Positions 15,005-25,190 of a DNA stretch of 53,566 bases are shown piece after piece. The position numbers and the translations under genes were made by a program. Every line of letters starts with the position of its first letter. The stretch's first letter is position 1. The stretch comes from Halolactibacillus halophilus (GTDB lineage Bacteria > Bacillota > Bacilli > Bacillales > Amphibacillaceae). Under the pieces are notes generated by a model. It had not been told where the DNA came from, did no database searches, and was given only the letters and a program-made list of their open reading frames with translations. The DNA lies in NCBI RefSeq assembly GCF_900115605.1, contig NZ_FOXC01000018.1, forward strand, positions 1 to 53,566. Direction: 5' to 3'.

Positions 15005-15105
15005 AACAATCATTGGTACATATTTACGGGATTTATCACGTTACACATAACTAAACAGTTTTTCACTGTTCATAATCAAAAGAAATAAATAGACCAATGA
15101 TTGTT
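15005..15105. repeat. Nested inverted repeats upstream of the CDF exporter
   Basis: AACAATCATTGGT (15005-15017) and ACCAATGATTGTT (15093-15105) are a perfect 13-bp inverted pair 75 bp apart. Between them is a small hairpin, AACAGT/ACTGTT (15054-15070). The region precedes a TATAAT-like box near 15131 and the exporter gene. The rest of 14787-15190 shows no gene. Confidence 0.6.
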
Positions 15106-15196
15106 ATTTACTCCACCTGCCAATTTGTCATATAATATGAACGCAGAGGTGATTGGTTTTTCACTCAAATACTTTTAACACACGGGAGACATGTAT

Positions 15197-16117
15197 ATGT
15201 ATCAACAGTTAAGTCATGAACGCCATTTATTACGCATATCCGTCTACGGTGCATTGTTTTTTGCGATTACAGGGATTATTTTAGGTATCGTTTCTGGCGC
15301 ACAAATGATCGTCTTCGACGGGCTATACTCATTGATTAGTCTTATTTTATCCATGATTTCGCTATTTGCTTCCCACTACATGCGTAAAACCGATGTCAAA
15401 AACTTTCCTTTTGGAAAAGACAAAATCGAACCGCTTGTCGTGATTGTGAAGTATCTAGTCATTTTAGTCCTTGTTGTTACTTCATTTGCAGAGGCCATCA
15501 TGACGATCATCACAGGAGGCAGAGAAGTTGATATCAATCTAGCTTTACTCTATTCCTTTTTTGGCACCCTTTTATGTATTGGTATTACGGTATATATTAA
15601 ACATCACGCCAAAAAAGTCAGGTCCGGCCTGTTACATGCTGAAGCAAACCAATGGTTAATGGATTCCCTTGTAAGTGTCGGGGTACTTGCCGGCTTTTTA
15701 CTTTCCGTCCTTTTACAACGCCTACCTACATTTAGTAATATCATCCCTTATATTGATCCATTTATGGTCGTCATTGTTTCTGCCTATTTCATTCGTGTAC
15801 CCATCAGTGAGATTGGATCAAGTCTAAGAGAACTTCTTAACATGCCGCCTAAAGGCAAGGTGCCCGACCAAATCAAACAGTACGTAAAAACGATACGCAT
15901 TCAACACGAATTTATCGAAGCCTTCACCCGCGTGAGTAAAGTCGGGCAAACCTTATGGGTCGAAGTTGATTTTGTCGCTAAAGCAGGCAGTAACATTATT
16001 GAAACGATTTCTGAACAAGATGAGATACGGAAACAAGTTCATAGCTACCTCTCACAATACCCTTATGAAATATGGCTCACAGTCTCCTTCACCGAAGACC
16101 GTAAATGGGCAATTTAA
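15197..16117 (+). CDS. Cation diffusion facilitator (CDF) metal exporter
   Basis: 306 residues from the second ATG (15197), which has GGGAG eight bases upstream; the ATG at 15191 is too close to it. About six transmembrane helices lie in the first 210 residues, then a cytoplasmic C-terminal domain. Metal-site aspartates are visible in helix 2 (FDGLYSLISLILS) and helix 5 (LMDSLVSV), and the cytosolic signature FPFGKDKIEP follows helix 2. It should exchange a divalent metal for protons across the membrane; the metal cannot be told. It stands alone, with its own terminator. Confidence 0.85.
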   Translation: MYQQLSHERHLLRISVYGALFFAITGIILGIVSGAQMIVFDGLYSLISLILSMISLFASHYMRKTDVKNFPFGKDKIEPLVVIVKYLVILVLVVTSFAEAIMTIITGGREVDINLALLYSFFGTLLCIGITVYIKHHAKKVRSGLLHAEANQWLMDSLVSVGVLAGFLLSVLLQRLPTFSNIIPYIDPFMVVIVSAYFIRVPISEIGSSLRELLNMPPKGKVPDQIKQYVKTIRIQHEFIEAFTRVSKVGQTLWVEVDFVAKAGSNIIETISEQDEIRKQVHSYLSQYPYEIWLTVSFTEDRKWAI

Positions 16118-16120
16118 ACA

Positions 16121-16163
16121 AAGAACCAGCCGGTACAACAAATACGTTTACCCGCTGGTTCTT
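16121..16163. terminator. Bidirectional terminator between the exporter and tyrS
   Basis: AAGAACCAGC (16121-16130) pairs with GCTGGTTCTT (16154-16163), with T-rich sequence on the plus side. It serves two convergent genes. Confidence 0.8.
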
Positions 16164-16200
16164 CTTTATAGTCGCTACAAACTTTTTATACTAGCTTGTA

Positions 16201-17484
<1,284 letters not shown>

Positions 17485-17539
17485 CTATTCTATATATTAA
17501 TGGGATGCTATCTCTCATTAGAAAGATAGGTAAAAAATT

Positions 17540-17790
17540 TTAAAAAATAAAAAAACAGTGCGTTCAAAAAGGGACGAATTTCTTCGCGATACCACCCTCA
17601 TTGCATTCACTGCCACTTCGTTCGTTAACGATATCACTACCGTCTTTTTGTGTCTCACAAAAAGAAGCTCAAGCACGTAATTCATCATGTCACTGTTTAC
17701 TGACTTCCACCAACCGTCAGCTCTCTATAAAAGGAAGTGTATGACTACTGCAAACTCTCATCGCCGTTAAAATATGATATTGTCTTTATT
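17540..17790 (-). ncRNA. T-box riboswitch leader of tyrS
   Basis: The minus-strand leader shows the T-box landmarks in order: GATGAGAG near the 5' end, AGAGAGCTGACGGTTGGTGG in stem I, a specifier region AATTACGTG with a TAC (Tyr) codon, the antiterminator sequence GGGTGGTATCGCG (complement of 17585-17597), and a T-run at 17541-17555. Uncharged tRNA-Tyr should stabilise the antiterminator and allow tyrS transcription. The terminator stem is less clear by eye than the other parts. Confidence 0.9.
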
Positions 17791-17903
17791 TTAAACATAG
17801 AAGTGGCTTGGAAGCAAGCTTTTTTTAATTAAAATCTGATTTTTTCGTCCCTCAAGCACCATTTGTGTTATAATTAATTTTGGAATTTTAGGAGGTATAA
17901 ACA

Positions 17904-20894
17904 ATGAATCAACCTAATAAAGATACACTAAAACAACTATGGGAAAAACTTAGTCAAAAACTCCCTAAAATATTTCGCATTAGTTATGATGTAACGTGGA
18001 ATATACTGCTCTTCTTCATTATTTTATTTGTCGTCGGTGGCTTTTTTGTCGGCGGTCTAGGCGCTGGTTATTTTGCCGCCTTAGTCAAAGATGAACCGCT
18101 GCGAAGTGAAAAAGATATGACCGCCGCCATCTATAACTATGAAGCGACGTCAGAAATATACTTTGCCAACGACATCTTTATGGGTGAAGTCGGTTCTGAT
18201 ATTTACCGCGAAGAAACGACGATCGATCATGTATCACAAAATATTATTAATGGCGTTATTGCTACAGAAGATGAGTACTTCAATGAACACAATGGGATTG
18301 TTCCTAAGGCGATTATGCGTGCTGTATTCCAAGAACTAACTGGTGCAGCAACACAAACTGGCGGAAGTACTCTTACGCAACAAATTATTAAAAATCAAAT
18401 CCTTACCAACGAAGTGTCTTTTGACCGAAAAGCAAAGGAAATCTTACTTGCCTTACGTGTTGAAAACTTCATGGAAAAAGATGATATTTTAGAAGCCTAT
18501 CTCAATATAGTGCCTTTTGGACGTGATGCAAATGGTCGCAACATCTCAGGCGTTCAAACCGCATCAGAAGGTATTTTTGGTGTTGACGCTGATGAAGTTA
18601 ATCTCGCGCAAGCCGCTTTCATTGCCGGTCTTCCTCAGAGCCCAATCATGTATAGTCCTTTTACCAATGGTGGTCAGTTAAAAAGTGATGAAGGTTTAGC
18701 ACCAGGACTTGAACGGATGCAAACCGTGCTTGAACGGATGGTGCGTAATGAATATATTACCCAAGCACAATATGAGGAAGCACTTGAATTTGATTTAGTG
18801 GAAAGCTTTACCGAAGGAGCTCCCTCTACGTTTGAACGGTATCCTTACTTGACACAACAAATCACGAACGATGCGGCTGATATTATTAAAGAAAGACTTG
18901 CTATTGAAGATGGTTACACACTTGAAGAGCTGAATTCTAATGAGTCATTAATTGAACAGTATGAAATCTTAGCTAATCGTGAAATTTCACAAGGTGGCTA
19001 CAAAATTCATACAACCATTGTCAAAGACATTCATGACGTCTTCCAAGAAGTCAAAAATAATTTCAGTAATTACGGACCAAACAAAATTGCAACAATCAAA
19101 AAAGAAGACGGAACTACAAAGACCATTATGACTGAAGACCCAGAAACAGGTGAGCTGATTCCTTATGATGCGCCTGTTCAGGTCGGTAGTTTCTTAAGAG
19201 ATAACGAAACCGGAGCGATTTTAGCTTTTGTTGGGGGACGTGATTTTGATCTTCAAAACCGTAACTTTGCGATGAATGCTCCGCGCCAAATGGGGTCAAC
19301 GGCTAAGCCGTTACTTGTCTATGCGCCATCATTCGAAGAAGGTATTTTACAACCGGGCTCGATTATTGCTGATGCGGAATTCCGTTACTCAGATGCTAGT
19401 GGTCCATGGACGCCATCAAACTACAGCTCTTCTCGTTATTACGGACTCACGACAGTGAGAAATGCGTTAAAACGTTCATACAACGTAACGGCCGCAAGAG
19501 CGTATATTGATTTACTCGCTGTTGCGAACCCGGTACCTGACTACTTACTAAAGATGGGCTTCACCAATTTCCCTGAGAGTAATTATCGCTTTCCTTCAAT
19601 GGCACTTGGTAGTCATAATGCGACTGTTGAGGAAAACACCAATGGTTATTCAACGTTTGGTAATGATGGACAGTATACCGATAGCTTTATGATTAGTAAG
19701 ATTGAAAACGTTGATGGCGAAGAAATATATGCGCATGAATCAACAACAGAGCGCGTGTTTAGTACTGAAACCAATTATTTAGTGATTGACATGATGCGCG
19801 ACGTGCTCTCAAGCGGAACAGGAAATACAGCCCGCCGAAACCTTACTAACCCGGGGGTCGATTGGGCCGGTAAGACGGGTACATCTAATGACTTTAAAGA
19901 CACCTGGTTTATTGCGACAAACCCGAACGTCACACTCGGTAGTTGGATGGGCTATGAATATGAACAACAACTGAACACTGGCTACAGTGGTCGAAATCAA
20001 GTGTTCTGGGCGCAATTAGTTAATGCGGCTACTGAAGTAGCGCCAGAAATTATGGCGCCATCTGAAAACTTTACACGACCAAATAATGTTGTATCCCGTT
20101 CATTTAGTTTAGTTTCAGGTATGTCACCGTCTAGTCTTACAAGTGAGTTAGGACTCGTCGGTTCAGACATATTTAACTCAAAATATGTACCAAAAAAACA
20201 AGATTATAGTATTATTTCTGCAAATGTTGTTAACGTAGGTGATAACGCCGTCCTTGTTGATGACCAGACACCAAATGAGTTCACATCTAACTCGGGATAT
20301 ATGTTTAATCCGGATTGGCTAAAGGATAAAGGTTATGATGAACTGATAGATATAACCGACCTTTACCCTTCTCGAGAGGGTGGCTGGGGACGTTTGTTAC
20401 TTCCGGATTTAAGTGATGAAGATATTCAAGATAACGGAGAACGCCCCCTTACGCCAACTGGCGTATCAAAATCAGGCAATGTGCTCACATGGCAACAATC
20501 ACGCAGTGAAAATGTGATCGGTTATCGCATCTACCGTGCGAATGATCCTGAGAGTAACTTCAGCTTACTTGACTCAACGACAAACAATCAATACAATGTT
20601 GGAAATTCTCCAGCTGTTTACCAAATTCGTGCCGTTGATTATTTTGGACGAGAATCACAGCCATCGAATCCATTTGTAGATGGTGACTTCACAGAAGAAG
20701 AACCCGAAGCGCCAGAACAACCGGAAGCACCGGATGATGAAGATACTGGTGACACTGACGACACACCTACACCACCAGATGAGAATCAAGAGGATGATGA
20801 TCAAACAGATGACGATACGGTGGATGATGGTCAAAGTGACGACGAAACGCCAGAAGAACCAACCGATGAGAATCCAAATACACCAACACCTTAA
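17904..20894 (+). CDS. Class A penicillin-binding protein (PBP1A type) with Fn3 domain and acidic tail
   Basis: 996 residues. Cytosolic N-terminus, one membrane anchor at about 31-61, GT51 transglycosylase domain with EDEYFNEHNG (122-131) and GGSTLTQQ (153-160), then the transpeptidase domain with STAK (active Ser465), SYN (525-527) and KTGT (657-660). A fibronectin type III domain lies at about 845-915 (LTPTGVSKSGNVLTWQQ), followed by a disordered tail of about 75 residues rich in Asp, Glu, Pro and Thr. The protein polymerises and cross-links peptidoglycan outside the membrane. The very acidic tail suits a salt-adapted cell. AGGAGG precedes the ATG. Confidence 0.95.
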   Translation: MNQPNKDTLKQLWEKLSQKLPKIFRISYDVTWNILLFFIILFVVGGFFVGGLGAGYFAALVKDEPLRSEKDMTAAIYNYEATSEIYFANDIFMGEVGSDIYREETTIDHVSQNIINGVIATEDEYFNEHNGIVPKAIMRAVFQELTGAATQTGGSTLTQQIIKNQILTNEVSFDRKAKEILLALRVENFMEKDDILEAYLNIVPFGRDANGRNISGVQTASEGIFGVDADEVNLAQAAFIAGLPQSPIMYSPFTNGGQLKSDEGLAPGLERMQTVLERMVRNEYITQAQYEEALEFDLVESFTEGAPSTFERYPYLTQQITNDAADIIKERLAIEDGYTLEELNSNESLIEQYEILANREISQGGYKIHTTIVKDIHDVFQEVKNNFSNYGPNKIATIKKEDGTTKTIMTEDPETGELIPYDAPVQVGSFLRDNETGAILAFVGGRDFDLQNRNFAMNAPRQMGSTAKPLLVYAPSFEEGILQPGSIIADAEFRYSDASGPWTPSNYSSSRYYGLTTVRNALKRSYNVTAARAYIDLLAVANPVPDYLLKMGFTNFPESNYRFPSMALGSHNATVEENTNGYSTFGNDGQYTDSFMISKIENVDGEEIYAHESTTERVFSTETNYLVIDMMRDVLSSGTGNTARRNLTNPGVDWAGKTGTSNDFKDTWFIATNPNVTLGSWMGYEYEQQLNTGYSGRNQVFWAQLVNAATEVAPEIMAPSENFTRPNNVVSRSFSLVSGMSPSSLTSELGLVGSDIFNSKYVPKKQDYSIISANVVNVGDNAVLVDDQTPNEFTSNSGYMFNPDWLKDKGYDELIDITDLYPSREGGWGRLLLPDLSDEDIQDNGERPLTPTGVSKSGNVLTWQQSRSENVIGYRIYRANDPESNFSLLDSTTNNQYNVGNSPAVYQIRAVDYFGRESQPSNPFVDGDFTEEEPEAPEQPEAPDDEDTGDTDDTPTPPDENQEDDDQTDDDTVDDGQSDDETPEEPTDENPNTPTP

Positions 20895-20908
20895 TAATAT
20901 CGAACCTA

Positions 20909-20936
20909 AAAAGCGACTCATTACTGAGTCGCTTTT
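20909..20936. terminator. Terminator of the PBP gene
   Basis: AAAAGCGACTCA and TGAGTCGCTTTT form a 12-bp stem with a four-base loop ending in T residues. Confidence 0.9.
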
Positions 20937-20951
20937 GTCTTATCTATTAAA

Positions 20952-20988
20952 AACAAGCATGCTGCAGGTGAGCTGTAGCATGCTTGTT
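20952..20988. terminator. Hairpin after motS
   Basis: AACAAGCATGCT (20952-20963) and AGCATGCTTGTT (20977-20988) are perfectly complementary. It lies just past the motS stop on the minus strand. The U-tract is poor, so it may act with the neighbouring hairpin at 20909-20936. Confidence 0.65.
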
Positions 20989-20996
20989 AGACGTTA

Positions 20997-21782
20997 CTAT
21001 TCTGAGGTTAGCTCTTGGCCAAGTTCAAGAATGACAATCTCTACTCGACGGTTTTTCCGCCAGTTCTCAACGGAATCGTTTGGTGCAATCGGACGTGTAT
21101 CACCATATCCTACTGAGATAAAACGTTCTTGGTCTAAATCATGTTGTTCTAAAATCAATCGAATCACTGAACTTGCTCTTGCACCTGATAATTCCCAATT
21201 CGAGGGATATACAGATGTTGAAATAGGACGATTATCCGTATGGCCTTCTACTCTGACTTCATTTGGAATATTTTCGAGTAATAATGCGACTTTTTCTAAG
21301 AATGGTTCTCCTTCAGCTTTAACATCTGCTTCTGCTGTTTCAAATAACACACGTTCTTGTAAGACTAGCACAACGCCTTGATCGGTTCGGTTCGCACTAA
21401 TCACATTCTCTAGGTCATTTTGTTCAAGGTAACCTTCTACTTCTTCGAGTAATTCATCTAACTCTTCTTCATTTCCTTCTGTTGATTCGTCTATATCTTC
21501 AACGTCTTCATCAAACAAATTATTTTTAAAGTCTGTTGCCCCTTCATCATTTTGATTTGGATTTGAATTTTCAGTTGGGTTATCCATATCTAGATTGGAA
21601 GGAAAACCAGTAAAAATCATTCGATTGCGAAATGACTCCGCTACTGCATTAAAGCGAGCGGCATCAATTTGAGACATAGAAAACAACAAAATAAAGAACA
21701 CTAGAATCAAGGTCATCATGTCACTAAACGTTGTCATCCAAGCCGGTGCGCCTTTTTTAACCTTTTTATTAGGACGCTTCAT
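20997..21782 (-). CDS. motS: Flagellar stator subunit MotS (MotB family, sodium type by synteny)
   Basis: 261 residues from the ATG at 21782, which has GGAGG nine bases upstream; an ATG at 21791 abuts that ribosome site. A basic N-terminus, then one transmembrane helix with the ion-binding aspartate (FSDMMTLILVFFILLFSM), an acidic linker, and the OmpA peptidoglycan-binding domain (EGHTDNRPI, WELSGARASSV). MotS anchors the stator to the wall and conducts ions with MotP to power the flagellum. It overlaps motP by 14 bp. The ccpA-motP-motS order is as in Bacillus subtilis, where the pair is Na+-driven; ion choice here is inferred. Confidence 0.92.
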   Translation of the reverse strand: MKRPNKKVKKGAPAWMTTFSDMMTLILVFFILLFSMSQIDAARFNAVAESFRNRMIFTGFPSNLDMDNPTENSNPNQNDEGATDFKNNLFDEDVEDIDESTEGNEEELDELLEEVEGYLEQNDLENVISANRTDQGVVLVLQERVLFETAEADVKAEGEPFLEKVALLLENIPNEVRVEGHTDNRPISTSVYPSNWELSGARASSVIRLILEQHDLDQERFISVGYGDTRPIAPNDSVENWRKNRRVEIVILELGQELTSE

Positions 21783-22593
21783 TTCGGACATCCTCCGTCT
21801 CGGTGTCTCCCTGTTCTTCACGACGTTTTCTCATATCATCTGATAAGAAAGCACTTAATTTCTCTTTCAAGATTCTTGGATTCTGTCCGGATTGCACACC
21901 GATGACACCTTCTACAACGATTTGTTTCATAAAGACTTCTTGTTCTGTTTTACTTTCTAGTTTACCTGCCATTGGAATAAAAACCAAGTTGGCCATAACT
22001 GCTCCATAAAAGGTAGTAAGTAAGGCAACAGCCATCTGTGGCCCTAACGTTGCTGGGTCATTCAAATCATTTAACATCAGAACTAAACCAATCAATGTAC
22101 CAATCATTCCCCATGCTGGCGCATACTCTCCTGCTTTTTCAAGAATTAAGCGGCCTTTAGTGTGACGATCTTCCATTGCTGTAATTTCAGCATTCATAAT
22201 GTCATGAATCACTTCTGGTTCAATTCCATCAATAGCTAAAAGAATGCCCTTTTTGATAAATGGGTCTTCTACATTTTCAAGTTCTGTCTCTAATGCGAGC
22301 AAACCTTCACGTCTTGCTCGTTCAGATAAACGTTCAAAAAGTGAGATAAGACCTTCTAAATCCGTTTCATTTTGACTAAACGATTCTTTTACGACACGTC
22401 CCATTGACTTTATTTGATCAATATTAAAATTAATCAATAATGCCGCCATAAGACCACCTATTACGATAATGATTGATGCGACCTGTATGAATGCAACAAA
22501 GCCACCGACACCTGCACTTGAAATAATACCGAATGAAATCATGATGAGACCTAAAGTAATCCCAATCGGCGTTAAGATATCTGTCTTTTTCAT
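21769..22593 (-). CDS. motP: Flagellar stator subunit MotP (MotA family)
   Basis: 274 residues from the ATG at 22593 (GGGGAG upstream). Four transmembrane helices in the MotA pattern: two near the N-terminus (residues 8-55), two around 145-195 (PAWGMIGTLIGLVLML contains the conserved Pro-Gly segment). The large cytosolic loop at 60-140 contacts the rotor protein FliG. It forms the 5:2 stator ring with MotS. The start of the hydrophobic region is preceded by a strong hairpin separating it from ccpA, so it may have a lower level of readthrough expression. Confidence 0.93.
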   Translation of the reverse strand: MKKTDILTPIGITLGLIMISFGIISSAGVGGFVAFIQVASIIIVIGGLMAALLINFNIDQIKSMGRVVKESFSQNETDLEGLISLFERLSERARREGLLALETELENVEDPFIKKGILLAIDGIEPEVIHDIMNAEITAMEDRHTKGRLILEKAGEYAPAWGMIGTLIGLVLMLNDLNDPATLGPQMAVALLTTFYGAVMANLVFIPMAGKLESKTEQEVFMKQIVVEGVIGVQSGQNPRILKEKLSAFLSDDMRKRREEQGDTETEDVRNEAS

Positions 22594-22622
22594 AAACTCT
22601 CCCCTTAGCTTCGAGAAATAAA

Positions 22623-22657
22623 ATAAATTTTGTGTGCAAAGCGCACACAAAATTTAT
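22623..22657. terminator. 15-bp perfect hairpin between ccpA and motP
   Basis: ATAAATTTTGTGTGC (22623-22637) pairs exactly with GCACACAAAATTTAT (22643-22657) around a five-base loop. On the minus strand a T-rich stretch follows, so it can terminate or attenuate ccpA readthrough into motP-motS. Confidence 0.75.
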
Positions 22658-22670
22658 ATCGGCATATTTG

Positions 22671-23666
22671 TTATTTTGTTGAGTTTCTTTCTATAATTTG
22701 GTGCGGAAGTACGACAGTGTTATCTGATACTTCTTCCTTATTCATGTACTTCGTTAAAAGACGCATAGCGACAGCACCGATGTCATACATTGGCTGAACA
22801 ACAGTAGAAAGCGTCGGACGAACCATTTGAGCTAGCCTCGTGTTGTCAAAGCCAACCACTTCAATGTCATTAGGTACCGATAGACCGCGATCTTGAATAC
22901 CATGAATCACACCCAAGGCAATTTCATCTGAGGTGACAAAAATAGCTGATAGTCTCTCATTAAGTTCAAGTAATGTTTCAACAGCCTGAATACCTGACTG
23001 GTAGCTTAAATCGCCACGAATTAAATAATCATCTTGAACGTCTATTTCAGCATCTTTAAGCGCACGCTTATAGCCTTCAAATTTCAATGCGTTTGCAGTT
23101 GTTTCTTCTAATCCTGTCACAAAAGCTACACTGTCATTGTCATTGTCTAGCAACAATTGAACCGCTTCAAATGCTGCTTGTTCATAATCAATATTTACAG
23201 ATGGTGTTTTTTCACTTGGGTCAACTGTTGCCGCAAGAACGATAGGAACAGGTGATGTTTTAAACTGATTAATATGTTCTTCTGTAATTTTACCACCCAT
23301 ATAAACGATTCCATCCACTTGCTTTTCAAGCATCGAGTTAATCAGTTTTATCTCTTTATCAATGTTTTGATCAGAGTTGCTTAGAATAATATTGTACTTA
23401 TACATATTCGCAATATCATCAATCCCACGCGCAAGTTCTGAGAAGAAAATACTTGAAATATCAGGAATAATCACCCCAACCGTCGTTGTCTTCTTACTTG
23501 CCAAACCACGTGCTACTGCATTTGGGCGATAACCCAATCGTTCAATTGTTTCTAATACTTTCTTTCTTGTCGCTGGTTTCACATTTGGATTTCCATTAAC
23601 AACACGTGAGACCGTTGCCATCGATACATTTGCTTCACGTGCAACATCGTATATTGTAATTGTCAT
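22671..23666 (-). CDS. ccpA: Catabolite control protein A
   Basis: 331 residues, the standard length for CcpA. The N-terminal LacI helix-turn-helix reads [20 protein letters not shown], followed by the hinge helix with NAVARGLA and a periplasmic-binding-protein-like core. CcpA with HPr(Ser-P) binds cre sites to control carbon metabolism. Position downstream of aroA and upstream of motP matches Bacillus. GGAGGATG precedes the ATG. Confidence 0.95.
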   Translation of the reverse strand: MTITIYDVAREANVSMATVSRVVNGNPNVKPATRKKVLETIERLGYRPNAVARGLASKKTTTVGVIIPDISSIFFSELARGIDDIANMYKYNIILSNSDQNIDKEIKLINSMLEKQVDGIVYMGGKITEEHINQFKTSPVPIVLAATVDPSEKTPSVNIDYEQAAFEAVQLLLDNDNDSVAFVTGLEETTANALKFEGYKRALKDAEIDVQDDYLIRGDLSYQSGIQAVETLLELNERLSAIFVTSDEIALGVIHGIQDRGLSVPNDIEVVGFDNTRLAQMVRPTLSTVVQPMYDIGAVAMRLLTKYMNKEEVSDNTVVLPHQIIERNSTK

Positions 23667-23834
23667 TTTATTACATCCTCCTCTATCATTTTCACTGTCT
23701 AATTCATATGTATATAGTATAGACTAGCTTACATAAATTTATCAAGAAAATCTCTTGTCTAGTATATCAAATTTATCTAGCCTTCGCCTTAAATTCACTG
23801 GTTTTTTTGAAAGAAAATGAAAACAGACATAAAA

Positions 23835-23871
23835 AAGCCTAATGGACAGGTCAACCTGTACCATTAGGCTT
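23835..23871 (-). terminator. Terminator of aroA
   Basis: AAGCCTAATGG and CCATTAGGCTT form an 11-bp stem, extended by ACAGG/CCTGT with a bulge. On the minus strand a run of six T residues follows. Confidence 0.88.
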
Positions 23872-23880
23872 ATATGAATA

Positions 23881-24942
23881 TTATTTTCTTACAGCTTCCA
23901 TGAATGCATCAAATTGTTCGAAATTCATTTGTTGTTGTTGATCGGATAAGGCAACAGCTGGGTCTGGGTGTACTTCTGCCATGATGGCATCTGCCCCAAT
24001 CGCAATCGCTGCTTTGGCTGCCGGAATAAGTAAATCACGACGTCCAGTTGAGTGCGTCACATCTACCATGACTGGTAAATGCGTTTCTTGTTTAAGGATT
24101 GGCACGGCAGTGATATCGAGTGTGTTACGTGTCGATGTTTCATACGTTCTGATACCACGTTCACAAAGAATAATGTTCCCGTTGCCTTTTGAGTGAATGT
24201 ATTCAGCCGCATTAATAAAATCAGAGACGGTGGCTGACATACCACGTTTCAAGATAATAGGTTTGTCAACTTCACCGGCGGCTTTAAGTAACTCAAAGTT
24301 TTGCATATTTCGTGCACCGATTTGAATCATATCCAAATATTCAGCTGCTTGTTCCATATCTTGTGGACGAACAATCTCACTTACAACAGCGAGATCAAAC
24401 TCATCACCAATTCGACGCAAGATTTCTAGCCCTTCAAAACCTAGTCCTTGGAAATCATATGGACTTGTTCTCGGTTTAAACGCACCCCCGCGAATCATAT
24501 TCAGGCCATGCTTTTTAATTTGTTCAGCGACTTTTTTAACTTGTTCATAAGATTCCACTGCACACGGACCACAAACAAAGTGAGGTTGGCCATCACCTAT
24601 CTTTTCACCTTTAATATCAATAATCGTGTCTTCATTTTTACGCTTACGCGAAACAAGCATTTCTTTGTGGTAATCTTTCTCTTGTAGTTCTAAGCCAGCT
24701 TTAAAGATTTCTTTAAATAAATGAATGATGGTCGCATCTTGGAACGGACCTTCATTTTGATTTTTTAATTTCTCTAACATTTGGTGTTCACGCACGGGAT
24801 CATATTTTTTGTCTGCACCTTGATTAGGCTTAAATTTAGCTACTTCCTTAACCAAGTCACCACGCTTATTAATCAAGTTAAGCAAGTCCACGTTTAGCTC
24901 ATCTAACTGCTTTCTTAGTAAATCTAACTGTTCATTTGACAT
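23881..24942 (-). CDS. aroA: Bifunctional chorismate mutase / DAHP synthase
   Basis: 353 residues from the ATG at 24942 (GGGGGA upstream). Residues 1-90 form the AroQ chorismate mutase helices ([19 protein letters not shown]). Residues 110-350 form the type I-beta DAHP synthase/KDOPS barrel with [22 protein letters not shown] and [11 protein letters not shown] motifs. It performs the first step of the shikimate pathway from PEP and erythrose 4-phosphate; the mutase domain gives feedback sensing of chorismate/prephenate in Bacillus. The longer reading frame upstream to 25032 has no ribosome site. Confidence 0.95.
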   Translation of the reverse strand: MSNEQLDLLRKQLDELNVDLLNLINKRGDLVKEVAKFKPNQGADKKYDPVREHQMLEKLKNQNEGPFQDATIIHLFKEIFKAGLELQEKDYHKEMLVSRKRKNEDTIIDIKGEKIGDGQPHFVCGPCAVESYEQVKKVAEQIKKHGLNMIRGGAFKPRTSPYDFQGLGFEGLEILRRIGDEFDLAVVSEIVRPQDMEQAAEYLDMIQIGARNMQNFELLKAAGEVDKPIILKRGMSATVSDFINAAEYIHSKGNGNIILCERGIRTYETSTRNTLDITAVPILKQETHLPVMVDVTHSTGRRDLLIPAAKAAIAIGADAIMAEVHPDPAVALSDQQQQMNFEQFDAFMEAVRK

Positions 24943-25190
24943 GTTGATTCCCCCTGTAATTGGTTTGTCTTTTTCATATTCTTTAAACATGTAGTGACAT
25001 GTTTCTAAAACGAAAGAATGGATAATTAGCATTCATTATAGCTAAAATTAACCGAATTGTCACTACATTGTTTAAATATTTAGTATTTTCTTTAAACTTT
25101 TCTGAGAAAAAAGACGATACGAGACAGAGAAAATCTGTTAAACTATAGATTAGAAAGCGTTTAAGATCGTTTAATAAGGAGTTTTTAACT

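Noticed and set aside
20655-21381. Open frames opposite or shifted to the PBP tail and motS
   Set aside because: They are products of low-complexity acidic codons and of the motS antisense strand, and have no ribosome sites or domains.
25145-25160. cre site (CcpA box) upstream of the FtsA-like gene
   Set aside because: TAGAAAGCGTTTAAG differs from the cre consensus at three positions and lacks the terminal CA.
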